DNA of 64,000 nucleotides. Origin: Candidatus Vesicomyidisocius sp. Pext_18_S21 (GTDB lineage: Bacteria; Pseudomonadota; Gammaproteobacteria; PS1; Pseudothioglobaceae). The position numbers were made by a program, and so were the translations under genes. The first letter of the stretch is position 1; the number at the start of each line of letters is the position of its first letter. The notes below the pieces were generated by a model. The model saw nothing but the letters and a program-made list of their open reading frames with translations, ran no database searches and had not been told where the DNA came from. The stretch covers positions 62,001 through 126,000 of the forward strand of contig CP072535.1 in NCBI GenBank assembly GCA_021730165.1, in the 5' to 3' direction. Of this stretch, positions 7,910 through 19,053 are shown piece by piece.

Positions 7910-9895
7910 ATGCCATCACGTAGAGATTTAGCAAATGCCATTCGTGTTTTAAGTATGGATGCAGTTCAAAGGGCAAACTCAGGTCATCCAGGTGCGCCAA
8001 TGGGTATGGCAGATATTGCACAGGTGCTTTGGAATGATCATTTAAAGTATAATCCAATGAATGCTAAGTGGACTAATCGTGACCGTTTTGTGTTATCAAA
8101 TGGACATGGTTCAATGCTTATTTATTCATTGCTACATTTGTCAGGTTACGACCTTAATATGGATGATATTAAAGATTTTCGTCAATTACATGCTAGAACT
8201 GCAGGGCATCCTGAATATGGTTATGTAGATGGTATTGAAACAACAACAGGTCCATTAGGACAAGGTATTACTAATGCAGTTGGTATGGCAATTGCTGAGC
8301 GAACTTTGGGTGCACAATTTAATAAGTTGGGTCATAATATTGTTGATCATAACACATATGTATTTATGGGTGATGGTTGTTTAATGGAAGGTTTATCTCA
8401 TGAATCTTGTGCTATGGCAGGTACATTAGGACTTGGTAAATTAATTGTTTTTTGGGATGATAATGATATTTCTATTGATGGTCATATTTCTGACTGGATG
8501 GAAAAAGATGTGGCAAGTCGTTTTGATTCTTATGGTTGGCATGTTGTTCGCGATGTTAACGGTCATGATCCTGATGCAATTAATTCTGCAATTAATGCAG
8601 CTAAGGGTGAAATTACTAAGCCCTCATTTATTTGTACACGTACAACTATTGGTTTTGGTTCGCCTAATTTATGTGGTACTCATAATTGTCATGGTGCGCC
8701 ACTTGGTAATGAGGAGATTGCAGCAACTCGTAAAGAGTTGGGTTGGGATTTTGCTCCATTTGAAATTCCTGTAGATATTTATGCAGGATGGGATCATAAA
8801 AAAAAAGGTATTGCTGATGAATTAGCTTGGAATATTAAATTTGCAGCTTATAAGGCGGAGTTTTCAGCAGATGCTACTGAGTTTGAGCGTCGTATGTCTG
8901 GTGATTTACCTGCTAACTTTGAAGTTGAAATGGATAAATTTATTTCTAAAACACAAGATGAAATGCCAAATATTGCTTCTCGTCAGGCCTCTCAACGTAC
9001 TATTGAAGCTATGGGTCCATTATTGCCAGAAATGTTTGGCGGTTCTGCTGATTTAACTGGTTCTAATTTAACTAATTGGTCAGGAACTGTTAAAGTGAAT
9101 GCACAAAATGCAAATGGTAATTATCTTTCATGGGGTGTACGTGAATTTGGTATGGCACATATGATGAATGGTATAGTGCTTCATGGTGGTTTTAAGGTTT
9201 ATGGTGCAACTTTCTTTATGTTTATGGAATTTATGCGTAATGCATTACGTATGTCAGCACTTATGAAAATTGGTACAATTTATGTTTATACCCATGATTC
9301 TATTGGTTTAGGAGAAGATGGACCTACGCATCAGCCAGTTGAGCAGTTAGCAACTATGCGTATGATTCCTAATTTCCAGTCTTGGAGAGGATGTGATGCA
9401 GTTGAATCAGCAGTTTCTTGGAAAATGGCAATGCTTAGAGGTGACGCACCAACAGGATTGGTATTTTCACGTCAAACTTTGACAGCAATGGAACGAACTT
9501 CTGAACAAGTAGAAAATATTGAAAAAGGAGGTTATGTTCTTAAAGATTGTGAAGGTGTGGCTGATATTATTTTTATTGCAACTGGTTCTGAAGTGAACTT
9601 AGCAATTGAAGCGGTAGCTGTAATAAATGCTAAGGTTCGTGTAGTTTCAATGCCTTGTACAAATGCTTATGACGATCAAGACCAATCTTATAAAGATTCA
9701 GTTTTAACGCCAGGTGTTAAACGTCTTGCGATTGAGGCAGGTGTTGCTGATGGATGGTATAAATACGTAGGCTTAGATGGTGGTGTGGTTTGTATGACAA
9801 CTTTTGGTGAGTCTGCACCAGCAGATCAATTATTTAAAGCATTTGGCTTTACAGTAGATAATGTCATTGCACAAGCAAAAGCCATTATTGGTTAG
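7910..9895 (+). CDS. tkt: Transketolase
   Basis: Transketolase moves two-carbon units between sugar phosphates with thiamine diphosphate, serving the Calvin cycle and the pentose phosphate pathway. The 661-residue protein is full length. It has the N-terminal [13 protein letters not shown] motif, the ThDP/metal motif beginning GDGCLMEG near residues 154-161, the SADLTGSN segment, and the conserved [15 protein letters not shown] stretch near 464-478. The start follows an AGGA ribosome-binding site. It heads a carbon cluster with gapA 76 bases downstream on the same strand. It also marks the right border of the decayed island. Confidence 0.97.
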   Translation: MPSRRDLANAIRVLSMDAVQRANSGHPGAPMGMADIAQVLWNDHLKYNPMNAKWTNRDRFVLSNGHGSMLIYSLLHLSGYDLNMDDIKDFRQLHARTAGHPEYGYVDGIETTTGPLGQGITNAVGMAIAERTLGAQFNKLGHNIVDHNTYVFMGDGCLMEGLSHESCAMAGTLGLGKLIVFWDDNDISIDGHISDWMEKDVASRFDSYGWHVVRDVNGHDPDAINSAINAAKGEITKPSFICTRTTIGFGSPNLCGTHNCHGAPLGNEEIAATRKELGWDFAPFEIPVDIYAGWDHKKKGIADELAWNIKFAAYKAEFSADATEFERRMSGDLPANFEVEMDKFISKTQDEMPNIASRQASQRTIEAMGPLLPEMFGGSADLTGSNLTNWSGTVKVNAQNANGNYLSWGVREFGMAHMMNGIVLHGGFKVYGATFFMFMEFMRNALRMSALMKIGTIYVYTHDSIGLGEDGPTHQPVEQLATMRMIPNFQSWRGCDAVESAVSWKMAMLRGDAPTGLVFSRQTLTAMERTSEQVENIEKGGYVLKDCEGVADIIFIATGSEVNLAIEAVAVINAKVRVVSMPCTNAYDDQDQSYKDSVLTPGVKRLAIEAGVADGWYKYVGLDGGVVCMTTFGESAPADQLFKAFGFTVDNVIAQAKAIIG

Positions 9896-9971
9896 ATAAT
9901 ATATTTAAACATGGTAAAAATGACTGATAATTTTTGAGTGTTTTTAATGAAGTAAAATAAGGAGTAATAAA

Positions 9972-10967
9972 ATGGCAATAAAAATAGGTATTAATGGTTT
10001 TGGTCGTATTGGTCGTATGGTATTTCGTGCAATTGCAAAAGATTTTCCAGAATTAGAGGTAGTGGGTATTAACGATTTATTAGAGAATAAATATTTAGCA
10101 TATATGCTTAAATATGATACAGCTCATGGTCGTTTTGATGATGATATTACAGTTGATAGCGATAACTTTTTTATTAATGGTAAAAAAATTCGCTTGTCAG
10201 CTGCACAGGATCCTGCTAACCTTTCATGGGGCGATATTGATGTAGATGTAGTAATTGACTGTACTGGTTTTTTCTTAACTAAAGAATCTTGTCAATCGCA
10301 TATTGATGCAGGTGCAAAAAAAGTGGTTCAATCAGCACCATCTAAAGATGATACACCAATGTTTGTTTATGGCGTAAATCACACCGAATATTCAGGCCAA
10401 GTTATTATTTCAGCGGCATCTTGTACCACAAATTGTCTTGCACCAATAGCTAAAGTGATTAATGATAATTGGGGCTTAAAGCGTGGTTTAATGACAACAA
10501 TTCATGCATCAACAGCGACACAGAAAACAGTTGATAGTCCTTCAATGAAAGATTGGAGAGGCGGTCGTTCGGTATTTGAGAATATTATTCCTTCATCAAC
10601 AGGTGCTGCTAAAGCAGTAGGTGTTGTATTACCAGAACTTAATGGTAAGTTAACAGGTATGGCATTTCGTATTCCATCAGTTGATGTTTCAGTTGTTGAT
10701 TTAACTTGTGAGTTAAACAAAAGTGCAACTTATGAACAAATTTTTGACTCTATGAAAGAGGCTTCACAGGGATCAATGAAGGGTACGTTGGCTTATACTA
10801 AAGATGCAGTTGTTTCAAGTGATTTTCGTGGTTTTAGTGCTTCTTCAATTTTTGATTATAATGCAGGGATTGCCTTGGATGATAAGTTTGTTAAAGTTGT
10901 ATCTTGGTATGATAATGAGTATGGCTATACCTGTAATATGCTTCGCTTAGTTAAGTATGTTGCTTAA
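9972..10967 (+). CDS. gapA: Glyceraldehyde-3-phosphate dehydrogenase, type I
   Basis: The 331-residue enzyme interconverts glyceraldehyde-3-phosphate and 1,3-bisphosphoglycerate. The nucleotide-binding motif INGFGRIGR is at residues 6-14, and the catalytic cysteine sits in [12 protein letters not shown] near residue 150. INDLL after the second strand, with its Asp, suggests a preference for NAD, although in autotrophs the enzyme must also run in the reductive direction. A strong AAGGAG ribosome-binding site precedes the ATG. It probably shares a transcript with tkt. Confidence 0.97.
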   Translation: MAIKIGINGFGRIGRMVFRAIAKDFPELEVVGINDLLENKYLAYMLKYDTAHGRFDDDITVDSDNFFINGKKIRLSAAQDPANLSWGDIDVDVVIDCTGFFLTKESCQSHIDAGAKKVVQSAPSKDDTPMFVYGVNHTEYSGQVIISAASCTTNCLAPIAKVINDNWGLKRGLMTTIHASTATQKTVDSPSMKDWRGGRSVFENIIPSSTGAAKAVGVVLPELNGKLTGMAFRIPSVDVSVVDLTCELNKSATYEQIFDSMKEASQGSMKGTLAYTKDAVVSSDFRGFSASSIFDYNAGIALDDKFVKVVSWYDNEYGYTCNMLRLVKYVA

Positions 10968-11418
10968 TTTATTAAAGACACGTCTCGTATTGCTTACTAG
11001 TTGTGTTTTATGTCATATTTGTATATGAAAAATTCAAAATTGAATTTTAGTTAGTTGATTTGGAAAATTAAAACAAGTTATTACAAATAATTAGTTTAGT
11101 ATTTTAGATATATTTGATATTAAATATACATTAGAAATAAAGACTAAAAATTAGCAGAGGAGAGTGTCGAGTATTTAAATTTTGGAATCTAAAAGTCGTA
11201 AAAGATATTATTGAAAAGGATATAAATTTAGTTACAATGTTGTTGTGGTGAGTTTTGGTATATACTCAGAATAATGTTATCAAAGTTGGGTTATTATTAC
11301 TATCTAAATAAATTATTTAACTATGGAATACCAATGTATTATTACCGTTAGTTGAGTTTGTTGAAAAAAAATCCTGATTAAAATTATTGATCAGACTGTT
11401 GAATATAGGAGAATTATT
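10968..11418. other. Gene-free spacer between gapA and pgk
   Basis: These 451 bases have no credible coding frame. A near-perfect palindrome (9-bp arms, 2-base centre) lies at 11029-11048 but has no T-tract. The pgk ribosome-binding site (AGGAG) is at the right end. Confidence 0.45.
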
Positions 11419-12597
11419 ATGTCAGTTATTAATTTATCAGATTTAGATTTAAACTCAAAACGAGTGTTAATTCGTCAAGATCTTAATGTGCCGATTTCTA
11501 ATGGTGTTGTTACCAGTGATAAACGTATCAAAGCTTCATTACCAACTATTAAAATGGCTTTGAAACAAGGTGCTAAAGTGATGTTAATGTCACATCGTGG
11601 TCGTCCAATTGAAGGCAATCCAAGTGATAGATTTAGTCTACAGCCTGTTGCAGATCGTTTGAGTGAGTTATTAAACATTAAAGTACGTTTAGAAAAAGAT
11701 TGGTTGGATGGTATTGAGATGAACAATGGTAAGGTAGTGCTTTGTGAAAATGTTCGCTTTAACGTTGGTGAAATGGTTAATGATGATGAGTTATCTAAGC
11801 GTATGGCATCTATTTGTGATATTTTCGTGATGGATGCATTTGGTACTGCTCATCGTATTCAGGCATCTACTTATGGTGTTGCTAAATATGCACCTATTGC
11901 TTGTTCCGGTCCATTATTATCGGAAGAGCTTAATGCACTTGGTAAGGCGTTAGATAATCCTAAACGTCCAATGGTTGCAATTGTTGGTGGCTCTAAAGTT
12001 TCAACAAAACTGACTGTGCTTGAGTCGTTATCCAAGATAGTGGATCAACTAGTTGTAGGTGGCGGTATTGCCAATACTTTTATTGCAGCTCAGGGCTTTA
12101 ACGTGGGTAAATCTTTATGTGAGTACGATTTAATTCCAATAGCAAAAAAACTTATGGAAGATTGTGAAATTCCAGTATCAAAAGATGTAGTATGTGGTAA
12201 GGAGTTTTCAGATGTTGCTGAAGCTGAAATTAAAGCATCAAAAGATGTTGCTGATGATGATATGATTTTTGATATCGGACCTAAATCTGCTCAGCAGTTA
12301 GCTGATATTATTAGAAATGCAGGTACGATTGTATGGAATGGTCCAGTTGGTGTCTTTGAGTTTGAGCAATTTGCTGGTGGTACGGAAACGTTAGGTAAAG
12401 CGATTGCTGAGTCTAATGCATTTTCAATTGCTGGTGGTGGTGATACATTAGCGGCTGTTGATAAATACGGTATCGAGGATAAAATAAGTTATATTTCAAC
12501 TGGCGGTGGTGCATTCTTAGAATTTCTTGAGGGTAAAAAATTACCAGCAGTAGAAGTTTTAGAACAAAGAGCTTTAGAGGGTATAAAACTTGCATAG
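11419..12597 (+). CDS. pgk: Phosphoglycerate kinase
   Basis: Phosphoglycerate kinase converts 3-phosphoglycerate and ATP to 1,3-bisphosphoglycerate in the Calvin cycle. The protein is 392 residues, the usual bacterial size. Landmarks are the N-terminal [11 protein letters not shown] motif, SHRGRP (substrate-binding Arg), the [11 protein letters not shown] hinge region, and the C-terminal nucleotide motif GGGDTLAAV followed by [13 protein letters not shown]. An AGGAG site precedes the start. Its last 8 bases overlap the start of pyk, implying translational coupling. Confidence 0.97.
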   Translation: MSVINLSDLDLNSKRVLIRQDLNVPISNGVVTSDKRIKASLPTIKMALKQGAKVMLMSHRGRPIEGNPSDRFSLQPVADRLSELLNIKVRLEKDWLDGIEMNNGKVVLCENVRFNVGEMVNDDELSKRMASICDIFVMDAFGTAHRIQASTYGVAKYAPIACSGPLLSEELNALGKALDNPKRPMVAIVGGSKVSTKLTVLESLSKIVDQLVVGGGIANTFIAAQGFNVGKSLCEYDLIPIAKKLMEDCEIPVSKDVVCGKEFSDVAEAEIKASKDVADDDMIFDIGPKSAQQLADIIRNAGTIVWNGPVGVFEFEQFAGGTETLGKAIAESNAFSIAGGGDTLAAVDKYGIEDKISYISTGGGAFLEFLEGKKLPAVEVLEQRALEGIKLA

Positions 12598-14032
12598 AAG
12601 AACTAAAATATTAGCAACACTTGGCCCTGCAACGGATAAAGAGGGTGTATTAGTTAGTATTCTTGAGGCTGGTGTTAATGTTGTGCGCATTAATTTTTCA
12701 CATGGTTCAGAGAAAGAACATTTGAATAGAGTTAAAGCAGTACGCGCTTGGGCAGAAGCTAATCAAACTTATGTAGGTGTTTTGATGGATCTTCAAGGCC
12801 CTAAAATTCGTATTGCTGCTTTCAAAGGTGGAATAAAGATTCAGTTGAATAATGGAGATACCTTTGTACTTGATGCTGATTTAGATGAAAACTTAGGTAA
12901 TAAATATTCAGTGGGTATTGCATATAAAAAATTACCACAAGAAGTTCAAATTGGTAGTATTTTACTTCTAGATGATGGAAAAATAATACTAAAAGTTACT
13001 GATATTAAAGGTAATAAAATTAATACTAATGTGGTTCAAGGTGGTATTTTATCAGATAAAAAAGGAATTAATCTTCGTGGTGGTGGTTTATCTGCTAATG
13101 CACTAACCAAGAAAGATAAAAAAGATATTTTAATTGTAGCAAAAGCTAAAGCAGATTATGTGGCTTTATCATTTCCAGTTAGTGGTGATGATGTACGCGA
13201 AATTAAGAAATTATTAAAACAGGTAGATTGTGATGCCGGCGTAATTTCAAAAATTGAACGTGCTGAGTCCTTAGTAGATAGCGTTATTTTAGATATTATC
13301 AGAGAATCAGTGGGAATTATGGTTGCGCGCGGTGATTTAGGTGTTGAAATTGGTGATGCACAATTACCTGCACAACAAAAACGTTTAATTAAGTTAGCTA
13401 GATCAAATAATCGAATAGTTATTACTGCAACACAAATGTTAGAATCAATGATTATTAATCCAATCCCAACTAGAGCTGAGGTTTTTGATGTCGCTAATGC
13501 AGTATTAGATGGTACTGATGCAGTAATGCTTTCAGCCGAAACAGCAGTAGGTAATTTTCCTGGGAATGCTGTTAAAGCCATGCACGATGTTTGTATTGAA
13601 GCTGAAAAAAATCCAATTGCTAAAATATCTCATCATCGTCTTGATGAAACCTTTACTTATATTGATGAAACCATTGCTATGAGCGCAATGTATGCTGCTA
13701 ATCATATGGGTGCTAGAGTGATTTCTACTTTAACAGAAGGTGGTAAAACCGCTATATGGATGTCAAGAATTAGCTCAGGTATTCCTATTGTAGCAATGTC
13801 TGATAAGATATCTACTTTGCAAAAGGCTACGCTTTATCGTGGAGTTCATCCTTGTTTTTTATCCACTAAAAAAGATTGGACAGAGATAAATAAGGCTGTT
13901 ATTAAGCGGTTACAAATTGGAAATTTTGTTTATGATGGTGATACTGTTATATTAACTAAAGGTATGTATAAAAATAAGTCTGGTGGTACTAATCTGATGA
14001 AAATTTTGACAGTTGGCGATTCAGAGTATTAA
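12590..14032 (+). CDS. pyk: Pyruvate kinase
   Basis: Pyruvate kinase makes pyruvate and ATP from phosphoenolpyruvate. The 480-residue protein has [13 protein letters not shown] at the start, the VRINFSHG motif, the active-site [12 protein letters not shown] segment near residues 245-256, and the [11 protein letters not shown] loop. Translation most likely begins at a TTG at 12590, because the family N-terminus begins two codons later and no ATG is available nearby. A GAGGG sequence inside pgk provides the ribosome-binding site. The start overlaps the pgk end by 8 bases. In an autotroph it links Calvin-cycle output to lower glycolysis. Confidence 0.96.
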   Translation: MHRRTKILATLGPATDKEGVLVSILEAGVNVVRINFSHGSEKEHLNRVKAVRAWAEANQTYVGVLMDLQGPKIRIAAFKGGIKIQLNNGDTFVLDADLDENLGNKYSVGIAYKKLPQEVQIGSILLLDDGKIILKVTDIKGNKINTNVVQGGILSDKKGINLRGGGLSANALTKKDKKDILIVAKAKADYVALSFPVSGDDVREIKKLLKQVDCDAGVISKIERAESLVDSVILDIIRESVGIMVARGDLGVEIGDAQLPAQQKRLIKLARSNNRIVITATQMLESMIINPIPTRAEVFDVANAVLDGTDAVMLSAETAVGNFPGNAVKAMHDVCIEAEKNPIAKISHHRLDETFTYIDETIAMSAMYAANHMGARVISTLTEGGKTAIWMSRISSGIPIVAMSDKISTLQKATLYRGVHPCFLSTKKDWTEINKAVIKRLQIGNFVYDGDTVILTKGMYKNKSGGTNLMKILTVGDSEY

Positions 14033-14107
14033 AATAAGAGTAAAAATAGTTATATTTGTATAAATAATAAAAGTAGTAAACTTTAAAAACTTAAAAAGGA
14101 GAAAAAT

Positions 14108-15169
14108 ATGTTAATTTCGTTAAGAGAATTATTAGATCATGCTGCAGATAACAACTATGGTATGCCAGCATTTAATATTAATAATATGGAACAAGTCCAT
14201 GCTATTATGAAAGCAGCAGATAAAACTAATAGTCCTGTTATTATGCAAGGTTCTGCCGGCGCACGAGGCTATGCAGGTGAACCGTTTTTACGTCATTTAA
14301 TTTTAGCGGCAATTGAAATGTATCCACATATTCCAGTGGTTATGCATCAAGATCATGGTTCTGATCCGTCTGTCTGTTTGCGTTCAATTCAATCTGGCTT
14401 TTCATCAGTGATGATGGATGGTTCATTAGAGCCAGATATGAAAACTCCAGCTTCATTTAAGTATAATGTTAATGTGACTACTGAAGTTGTAAAAATGGCA
14501 CATGCAGGCGGTGTTTCTGTTGAAGGTGAATTGGGTTGTCTAGGATCATTAGAAACTGGAATGATGGGTGAAGAAGATGGTCATGGTGCTGAAGGTAAAT
14601 TAGATTTAAATATGTTACTAACTTCAGTTGAAGAAGCTGCTGATTTTGTTAAATTAACTAATGTTGATGCATTAGCTATTGCTATCGGTACTTCGCATGG
14701 TGCTTATAAATTTACCCAAGAACCAACGGGGGATGTGTTACGTATTGATAGAATTAAAGAAATCCATGCACGTATTCCAAATACTCATTTAGTTATGCAT
14801 GGCTCTTCTTCAGTACCACAAGATTGGTTAAAAATTATTAACAACTTTGGTGGTGATATGGGTCAAACTTATGGTGTTCCTGTAGAGGAAATTCAAGAGG
14901 GTATCAAGCATGGTGTACGTAAAGTTAATATTGATACTGATTTACGTATGGCGTCGACTGGAGCGATTCGCAAACACCTAGGTGAAAATACATCAAACTT
15001 TGATCCACGTAAATTCTTAAAAGAAGCAACTAATGCGATGAGTGATATTTGTGTAGCTCGTTTTGAGGTATTCGGCTCAGCAGGTAATGCTGATAAAGTC
15101 ATCGTATCCTCATTAGACACTATGAGTAAAAAATATCTTTCTATCGAGTTAGACTCTCAAGTAAAGTAG
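14108..15169 (+). CDS. fba: Fructose-bisphosphate aldolase, class II (Calvin-cycle subtype)
   Basis: This zinc-dependent aldolase condenses dihydroxyacetone phosphate with glyceraldehyde-3-phosphate, and usually also with erythrose-4-phosphate in autotrophs. The 353-residue protein carries the metal-binding [10 protein letters not shown] motif near residues 78-87, the VEGELGCLG segment with catalytic glutamates, [11 protein letters not shown], and VMHGSSS. These match the subtype found in cbb clusters. A strong AAGGAG ribosome-binding site precedes the start. It ends the pgk-pyk-fba run and is followed at once by a perfect 25-bp hairpin. Confidence 0.95.
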   Translation: MLISLRELLDHAADNNYGMPAFNINNMEQVHAIMKAADKTNSPVIMQGSAGARGYAGEPFLRHLILAAIEMYPHIPVVMHQDHGSDPSVCLRSIQSGFSSVMMDGSLEPDMKTPASFKYNVNVTTEVVKMAHAGGVSVEGELGCLGSLETGMMGEEDGHGAEGKLDLNMLLTSVEEAADFVKLTNVDALAIAIGTSHGAYKFTQEPTGDVLRIDRIKEIHARIPNTHLVMHGSSSVPQDWLKIINNFGGDMGQTYGVPVEEIQEGIKHGVRKVNIDTDLRMASTGAIRKHLGENTSNFDPRKFLKEATNAMSDICVARFEVFGSAGNADKVIVSSLDTMSKKYLSIELDSQVK

Positions 15170-15177
15170 AAGTATAA

Positions 15178-15233
15178 CAATTTATAATAAACAAGGCTCG
15201 TTAAAAAAAACGAGCCTTGTTTATTATAAATTG
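15178..15233 (+). terminator. Perfect 25-bp hairpin between fba and mnmG
   Basis: Left arm 15178-15202 and right arm 15209-15233 are exact reverse complements, with a six-A loop. The GC-rich core (AAGGCTCGTT and its complement) lies inside AT-rich outer arms, and T-rich sequence follows the core on both strands. It begins 9 bases after fba and ends 6 bases before mnmG. It probably terminates the carbon operon and could also affect mnmG translation. Confidence 0.85.
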
Positions 15234-15239
15234 ATAAAT

Positions 15240-17111
15240 ATGAAACAATCTAAGCGTTATTTAGTTATTGTTATTGGTGGTGGTCATGCTGGTACAGAAG
15301 CGGCACTTGCGAGTGCACGCATGGGAGTTAGTACGTTGCTTATTTCTCATAATATTGAAACACTTGGGCAAATGAGTTGTAATCCTGCAATTGGTGGGAT
15401 TGGAAAGGGACATTTAGTTAAAGAAATTGATGCTATGGGTGGTATTATGGCACACACGATTGATAAATCTGGGATACAATTTCGTACATTAAATGCCTCA
15501 AAAGGTTCTGCGGTACGTGCTACTCGTGCACAGGCTGATCGTATTTTGTATAAGTCAGAGATTCGTTATGCTTTAGAAAATCAAGATAATTTATCTTTAT
15601 TCCAACAGGCAGTCGATGATTTAATTATTGAAGGCGGTCAAATTAAAGGTGTAGTGACTCAAATTGGACTTACTTTAATGGCAGATAAGGTTATCCTTAC
15701 ATCAGGTACTTTTTTAGGCGGTATTATCCATATTGGACAACGTAATTTTCAAGGTGGTCGTGCAGGTGATGCACCTTCCAACGCTCTATCAAGAAAATTA
15801 CGCTCTTATGATTTAGGTGTTAATCGATTAAAGACAGGTACACCACCAAGATTGGATGGAAGAACATTAGATTATTCTCTCATGCAAGTACAACCAGGAG
15901 ATATACCACTACCGACATTTTCATTTATAGGTGTTAAAGAAGAACATCCAAGACAAATTCCTTGCTATATTACTCATACAAACAACAGAACCCATGATTT
16001 GATTCGTAGTGGATTAAAAGATTCACCTATTTTTACTGGAAATATAGAAAGTATCGGTCCTAGATATTGTCCATCTATTGAAGATAAAGTAGTGCGTTTT
16101 AATGAGCGTGATTCACATCAAATCTTTGTTGAACCTGAGGGACTAAGTACTAATGAGGTTTATCCAAACGGAGTATCTACATCGTTATCTTATAAAGTAC
16201 AATTAGATTTTATTAATTCCATTAAGGGTTTTGAGAATGCACAAATCATACGTCCAGGCTATGCGATTGAATATGATTTTTTTGATCCTAGAGGATTGAA
16301 ACAAACATTGGAAGTTAAAAAAATATCAGGATTGTATTTTGCTGGACAGATTAATGGCACTACGGGTTATGAAGAAGCGGCAGCCCAAGGATTGTTAGCA
16401 GGTGTTAACGCTGCATGTGCCATATTAGAAAAAGATGCTTGGTTACCGAAACGAGATGAGTCCTATATTGGCGTTATGGTAGATGATTTAATTACAAAAG
16501 GTACTAATGAGCCTTACCGAATGTTTACCTCGCGTGCTGAATATCGCCTATTATTAAGAGAGGATAATGCAGATGAGCGTCTCACACCCAAGGCTAAAGA
16601 ACTTGGGTTAATTAGTGAGTCTCGTTGGCAGTCTTTTAAAGTTAAATATAAGACTATTGAACAAGAAAAAAAACGTCTTAAAAATACTTGGATACAAGCA
16701 AACGACACTCAGGCAAATTCGATTTTAAATCAAAATATAAGTCATGAATACTCTTTATTTGAATTACTTAAACGCCCTAAAGTTGATTATCAAATATTAA
16801 GTAAAATAGAATCTGGTAAACCATTTTTAACGGATATTACTTTAATGAGAGTGATTGAAAATCAAATTAAATATGCTGGTTATATTAAGCGTCAACTAGT
16901 GGAGATTAAAAAATATCGTAAGAACGAAAATACAGTATTATCTACAAATATAAATTATAACTCAATTAAAGCGCTCTCTGTTGAGGTTAGACAAAAACTT
17001 GAACTACATAAGCCAGAGACTATTGGTCAAGCAAGCCGTATCCAAGGCGTCACTCCTGCTGCTATTTCTATTTTATTAGTTTATTTAAAAACACACATTA
17101 GTCAAGATTAA
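15240..17111 (+). CDS. mnmG: tRNA uridine-5-carboxymethylaminomethyl modification enzyme MnmG
   Basis: MnmG works with MnmE to modify the wobble uridine of certain tRNAs, using FAD, NADH and methylenetetrahydrofolate. From the ATG at 15240 the product has 623 residues, the normal size. It shows the FAD-binding [17 protein letters not shown] motif, the [14 protein letters not shown] motif, the TGTPPRLDG segment, and the C-terminal [19 protein letters not shown] helix. I chose ATG 15240 over the TTG at 15231, since the TTG lies inside the hairpin arm and adds residues that do not fit the family. No Shine-Dalgarno sequence is visible. Confidence 0.96.
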   Translation: MKQSKRYLVIVIGGGHAGTEAALASARMGVSTLLISHNIETLGQMSCNPAIGGIGKGHLVKEIDAMGGIMAHTIDKSGIQFRTLNASKGSAVRATRAQADRILYKSEIRYALENQDNLSLFQQAVDDLIIEGGQIKGVVTQIGLTLMADKVILTSGTFLGGIIHIGQRNFQGGRAGDAPSNALSRKLRSYDLGVNRLKTGTPPRLDGRTLDYSLMQVQPGDIPLPTFSFIGVKEEHPRQIPCYITHTNNRTHDLIRSGLKDSPIFTGNIESIGPRYCPSIEDKVVRFNERDSHQIFVEPEGLSTNEVYPNGVSTSLSYKVQLDFINSIKGFENAQIIRPGYAIEYDFFDPRGLKQTLEVKKISGLYFAGQINGTTGYEEAAAQGLLAGVNAACAILEKDAWLPKRDESYIGVMVDDLITKGTNEPYRMFTSRAEYRLLLREDNADERLTPKAKELGLISESRWQSFKVKYKTIEQEKKRLKNTWIQANDTQANSILNQNISHEYSLFELLKRPKVDYQILSKIESGKPFLTDITLMRVIENQIKYAGYIKRQLVEIKKYRKNENTVLSTNINYNSIKALSVEVRQKLELHKPETIGQASRIQGVTPAAISILLVYLKTHISQD

Positions 17112-17475
17112 TGTTAAAGGACGTTAGTTAATAGGTATGAAGTTTGAAAATAAATAAGTCAATAAGGTTATGAAGTATATTGCTTTGATTATTAATTAGA
17201 TTTAGACTTACAATCTAAATGCTATTAGAATCTTGGAACAATGTAATTTTATGTTATTTGATAAATTTAATGATAATTAACAATCTTTAATTTGGTTAAT
17301 TCTAGGTTATAACCCTGTTAGGTTAAATCTTGCTTTAGATAGACTATTTTTAATAGTCTTTTTCGAGGTTGAAAAAAATATTGAAATTGATACAATAATT
17401 ATTATGCGATAATAACGAATACTTGTTAATAAAAGGAAACAATATTTTAAGTAAAAGGAATTTATTAGGAGATAA
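17112..17475. other. Spacer after mnmG
   Basis: These 364 bases have no coding frame of note. They hold a terminator-like hairpin at 17341-17363 and, at the right end, the AGGAG site of the next gene. Confidence 0.45.
17341..17363 (+). terminator. Rho-independent terminator-like hairpin downstream of mnmG
   Basis: An 8-bp stem (AGACTATT with AATAGTCT) and three-base loop are followed by a run of T, about 230 bases after the mnmG stop. Confidence 0.6.
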
Positions 17476-18276
17476 ATGAAAAAAATAGGGTATTTTTTAA
17501 TAGGTTTAATTGTTATTTTGGTTCTTATTATGATGTTTGCATTTGACCCAATAGGAAAAAAATACGTACAAAAGTATGCACAAAATATACTTGGAACACC
17601 GATAACTATTAGTCAATTTAGTAGTAGCTTCTGGGATAAGCGTTTAAATATTGATTTTATTGAAGTGCAGAATCCACCAAATTTTAATAATAAAGATGCT
17701 TTTTATTTAGATCACTTTGTATTAAAAATAGGTGATGGTACCACTCTAGATTTAATTGTTATTGATGAGCTATCTTTTGATGGAATGCATTTTATTTTGG
17801 AGCAAAATAAGACTAACATGAATTTAGTTACACTAATTGATAACTTAGGTAAGAATAGCAATAATACCACTTTATATTCATCTGATAAAACTCATAACGT
17901 TATCGATAAAAGAATTAAGATTAATCAATTTAATGTTATTAATACTACATTAAAAATTGATACAAAATGGCTTAAAGAGACAATTAAAGTGCCTAACATT
18001 AACCTTCAAAAATTCGGTGGTAGCAGTGGTATTACACTTAGTAAAGTTGGTCAAGAATTGATGGAAATTGTGCTTAATAATTTAGAAAATGCTTTAGAGA
18101 AAAAAGGTATTGAACTAGGAAAGAAAGAAATCAAAGAAACTCTAATTCGAAGATTATGGATTAATAATATTCAAGAAAAGTTTAAATTGGATAAATTTAA
18201 AGAATCATTAGATTTTAGTGAAACTAAAAAGTTACAAAATCAAGCTGAAGATTTATTTCAGAAACTTGGTTTTTAA
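17476..18276 (+). CDS. Membrane-anchored AsmA-like protein
   Basis: The 266-residue product has one N-terminal transmembrane helix (about residues 5-24) and then a periplasmic part. The opening pattern, in which the helix is followed by a repeat-like ITISQFSSSFWDKRLNIDFIEVQNPPNF and then a domain rich in short beta strands, resembles the start of AsmA/DUF748-type proteins linked to envelope lipid transport. The C-terminal third is charged and helical. A strong AGGAG site precedes the ATG. It is followed 6 bases later by tatD and probably leads a four-gene run through ubiA. The family assignment rests on pattern only. Confidence 0.6.
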   Translation: MKKIGYFLIGLIVILVLIMMFAFDPIGKKYVQKYAQNILGTPITISQFSSSFWDKRLNIDFIEVQNPPNFNNKDAFYLDHFVLKIGDGTTLDLIVIDELSFDGMHFILEQNKTNMNLVTLIDNLGKNSNNTTLYSSDKTHNVIDKRIKINQFNVINTTLKIDTKWLKETIKVPNINLQKFGGSSGITLSKVGQELMEIVLNNLENALEKKGIELGKKEIKETLIRRLWINNIQEKFKLDKFKESLDFSETKKLQNQAEDLFQKLGF

Positions 18277-18282
18277 TTAATT

Positions 18283-19053
18283 ATGCAAATAGTTGACTCG
18301 CACTGTCATCTTGATAAGTTAGATTATGTTAATTTTGGCGGTAATATTGAGAGTGTAATTGCTCATGCCAAAGAATTTTCTGTTATCAAATTCTTGTGTG
18401 TATGTATTGATTTAGAACATTTTGATGAGGTACTATTTTTGGCGAAAAAGTACCCACAAATTTATGCTTCAGTTGGTGTACATCCTGTTAATACAAAAGG
18501 CAAAGATCCAAGCATTTGTCAGCTTTTAAAATTAGCAAATTATGAAGAGGTTATTGCTATTGGTGAAACTGGTTTAGATTATTTTCATATTAAAAAAGCA
18601 ATAGCTGGTTGGCAACGAAATCGTTTTAGGCGACATATTAGAGCTTCGAACCAATCAGGCAAGCCAATGATTATTCATACACGTAACGCCAAAGAAGATA
18701 CTATTAAGATTATGCAAGAGGAAAAAGCCACACAAGGTGTAATGCATTGCTTCTCTGAAGATTGGGAAACTGCTCAAATGGCATTGGATTTGGGTTTTTA
18801 TATTTCTTTTTCTGGTATTATTACTTTTAGAAGTGCTAAAGATTTACGTGAAGTGGCAAAAAAAGTACCAAGTGATAAATTATTAGTTGAAACTGATTCT
18901 CCATATTTAACACCTATGCCTTATAGAGGCACTTCTAACTTACCAGCTTATAGTTATTATGTTGTTGAGAAGTTAGCTGAAATTCGTGGTGTGAGTATTA
19001 ATGATATCGCTAGTACAACTACAAGTAATTTTGAACAACTTTTTTTAACATGA
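18283..19053 (+). CDS. TatD-family metal-dependent deoxyribonuclease
   Basis: The 256-residue protein is a TatD/YcfH-type TIM-barrel hydrolase with its metal ligands visible: DSHCHLD at residues 5-11, the Glu of IGETGLDYF near 94-102, HTRN, the His of MHCF, and ETDSPYL near 205-211. Members act on DNA 3' ends and D-Tyr-tRNA or related substrates; the exact substrate cannot be read from sequence. In many gammaproteobacteria a YcfH-type gene follows holB and tmk, but here it lies between an AsmA-like gene and rluC. Its last four bases overlap the rluC start. Confidence 0.9.
   Translation: MQIVDSHCHLDKLDYVNFGGNIESVIAHAKEFSVIKFLCVCIDLEHFDEVLFLAKKYPQIYASVGVHPVNTKGKDPSICQLLKLANYEEVIAIGETGLDYFHIKKAIAGWQRNRFRRHIRASNQSGKPMIIHTRNAKEDTIKIMQEEKATQGVMHCFSEDWETAQMALDLGFYISFSGIITFRSAKDLREVAKKVPSDKLLVETDSPYLTPMPYRGTSNLPAYSYYVVEKLAEIRGVSINDIASTTTSNFEQLFLT

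Noticed and set aside
13156-13581. A long open frame antisense to pyk (141 codons)
   Set aside because: It is the complement of a conserved coding region, with Ser/Thr-rich composition typical of shadow frames.
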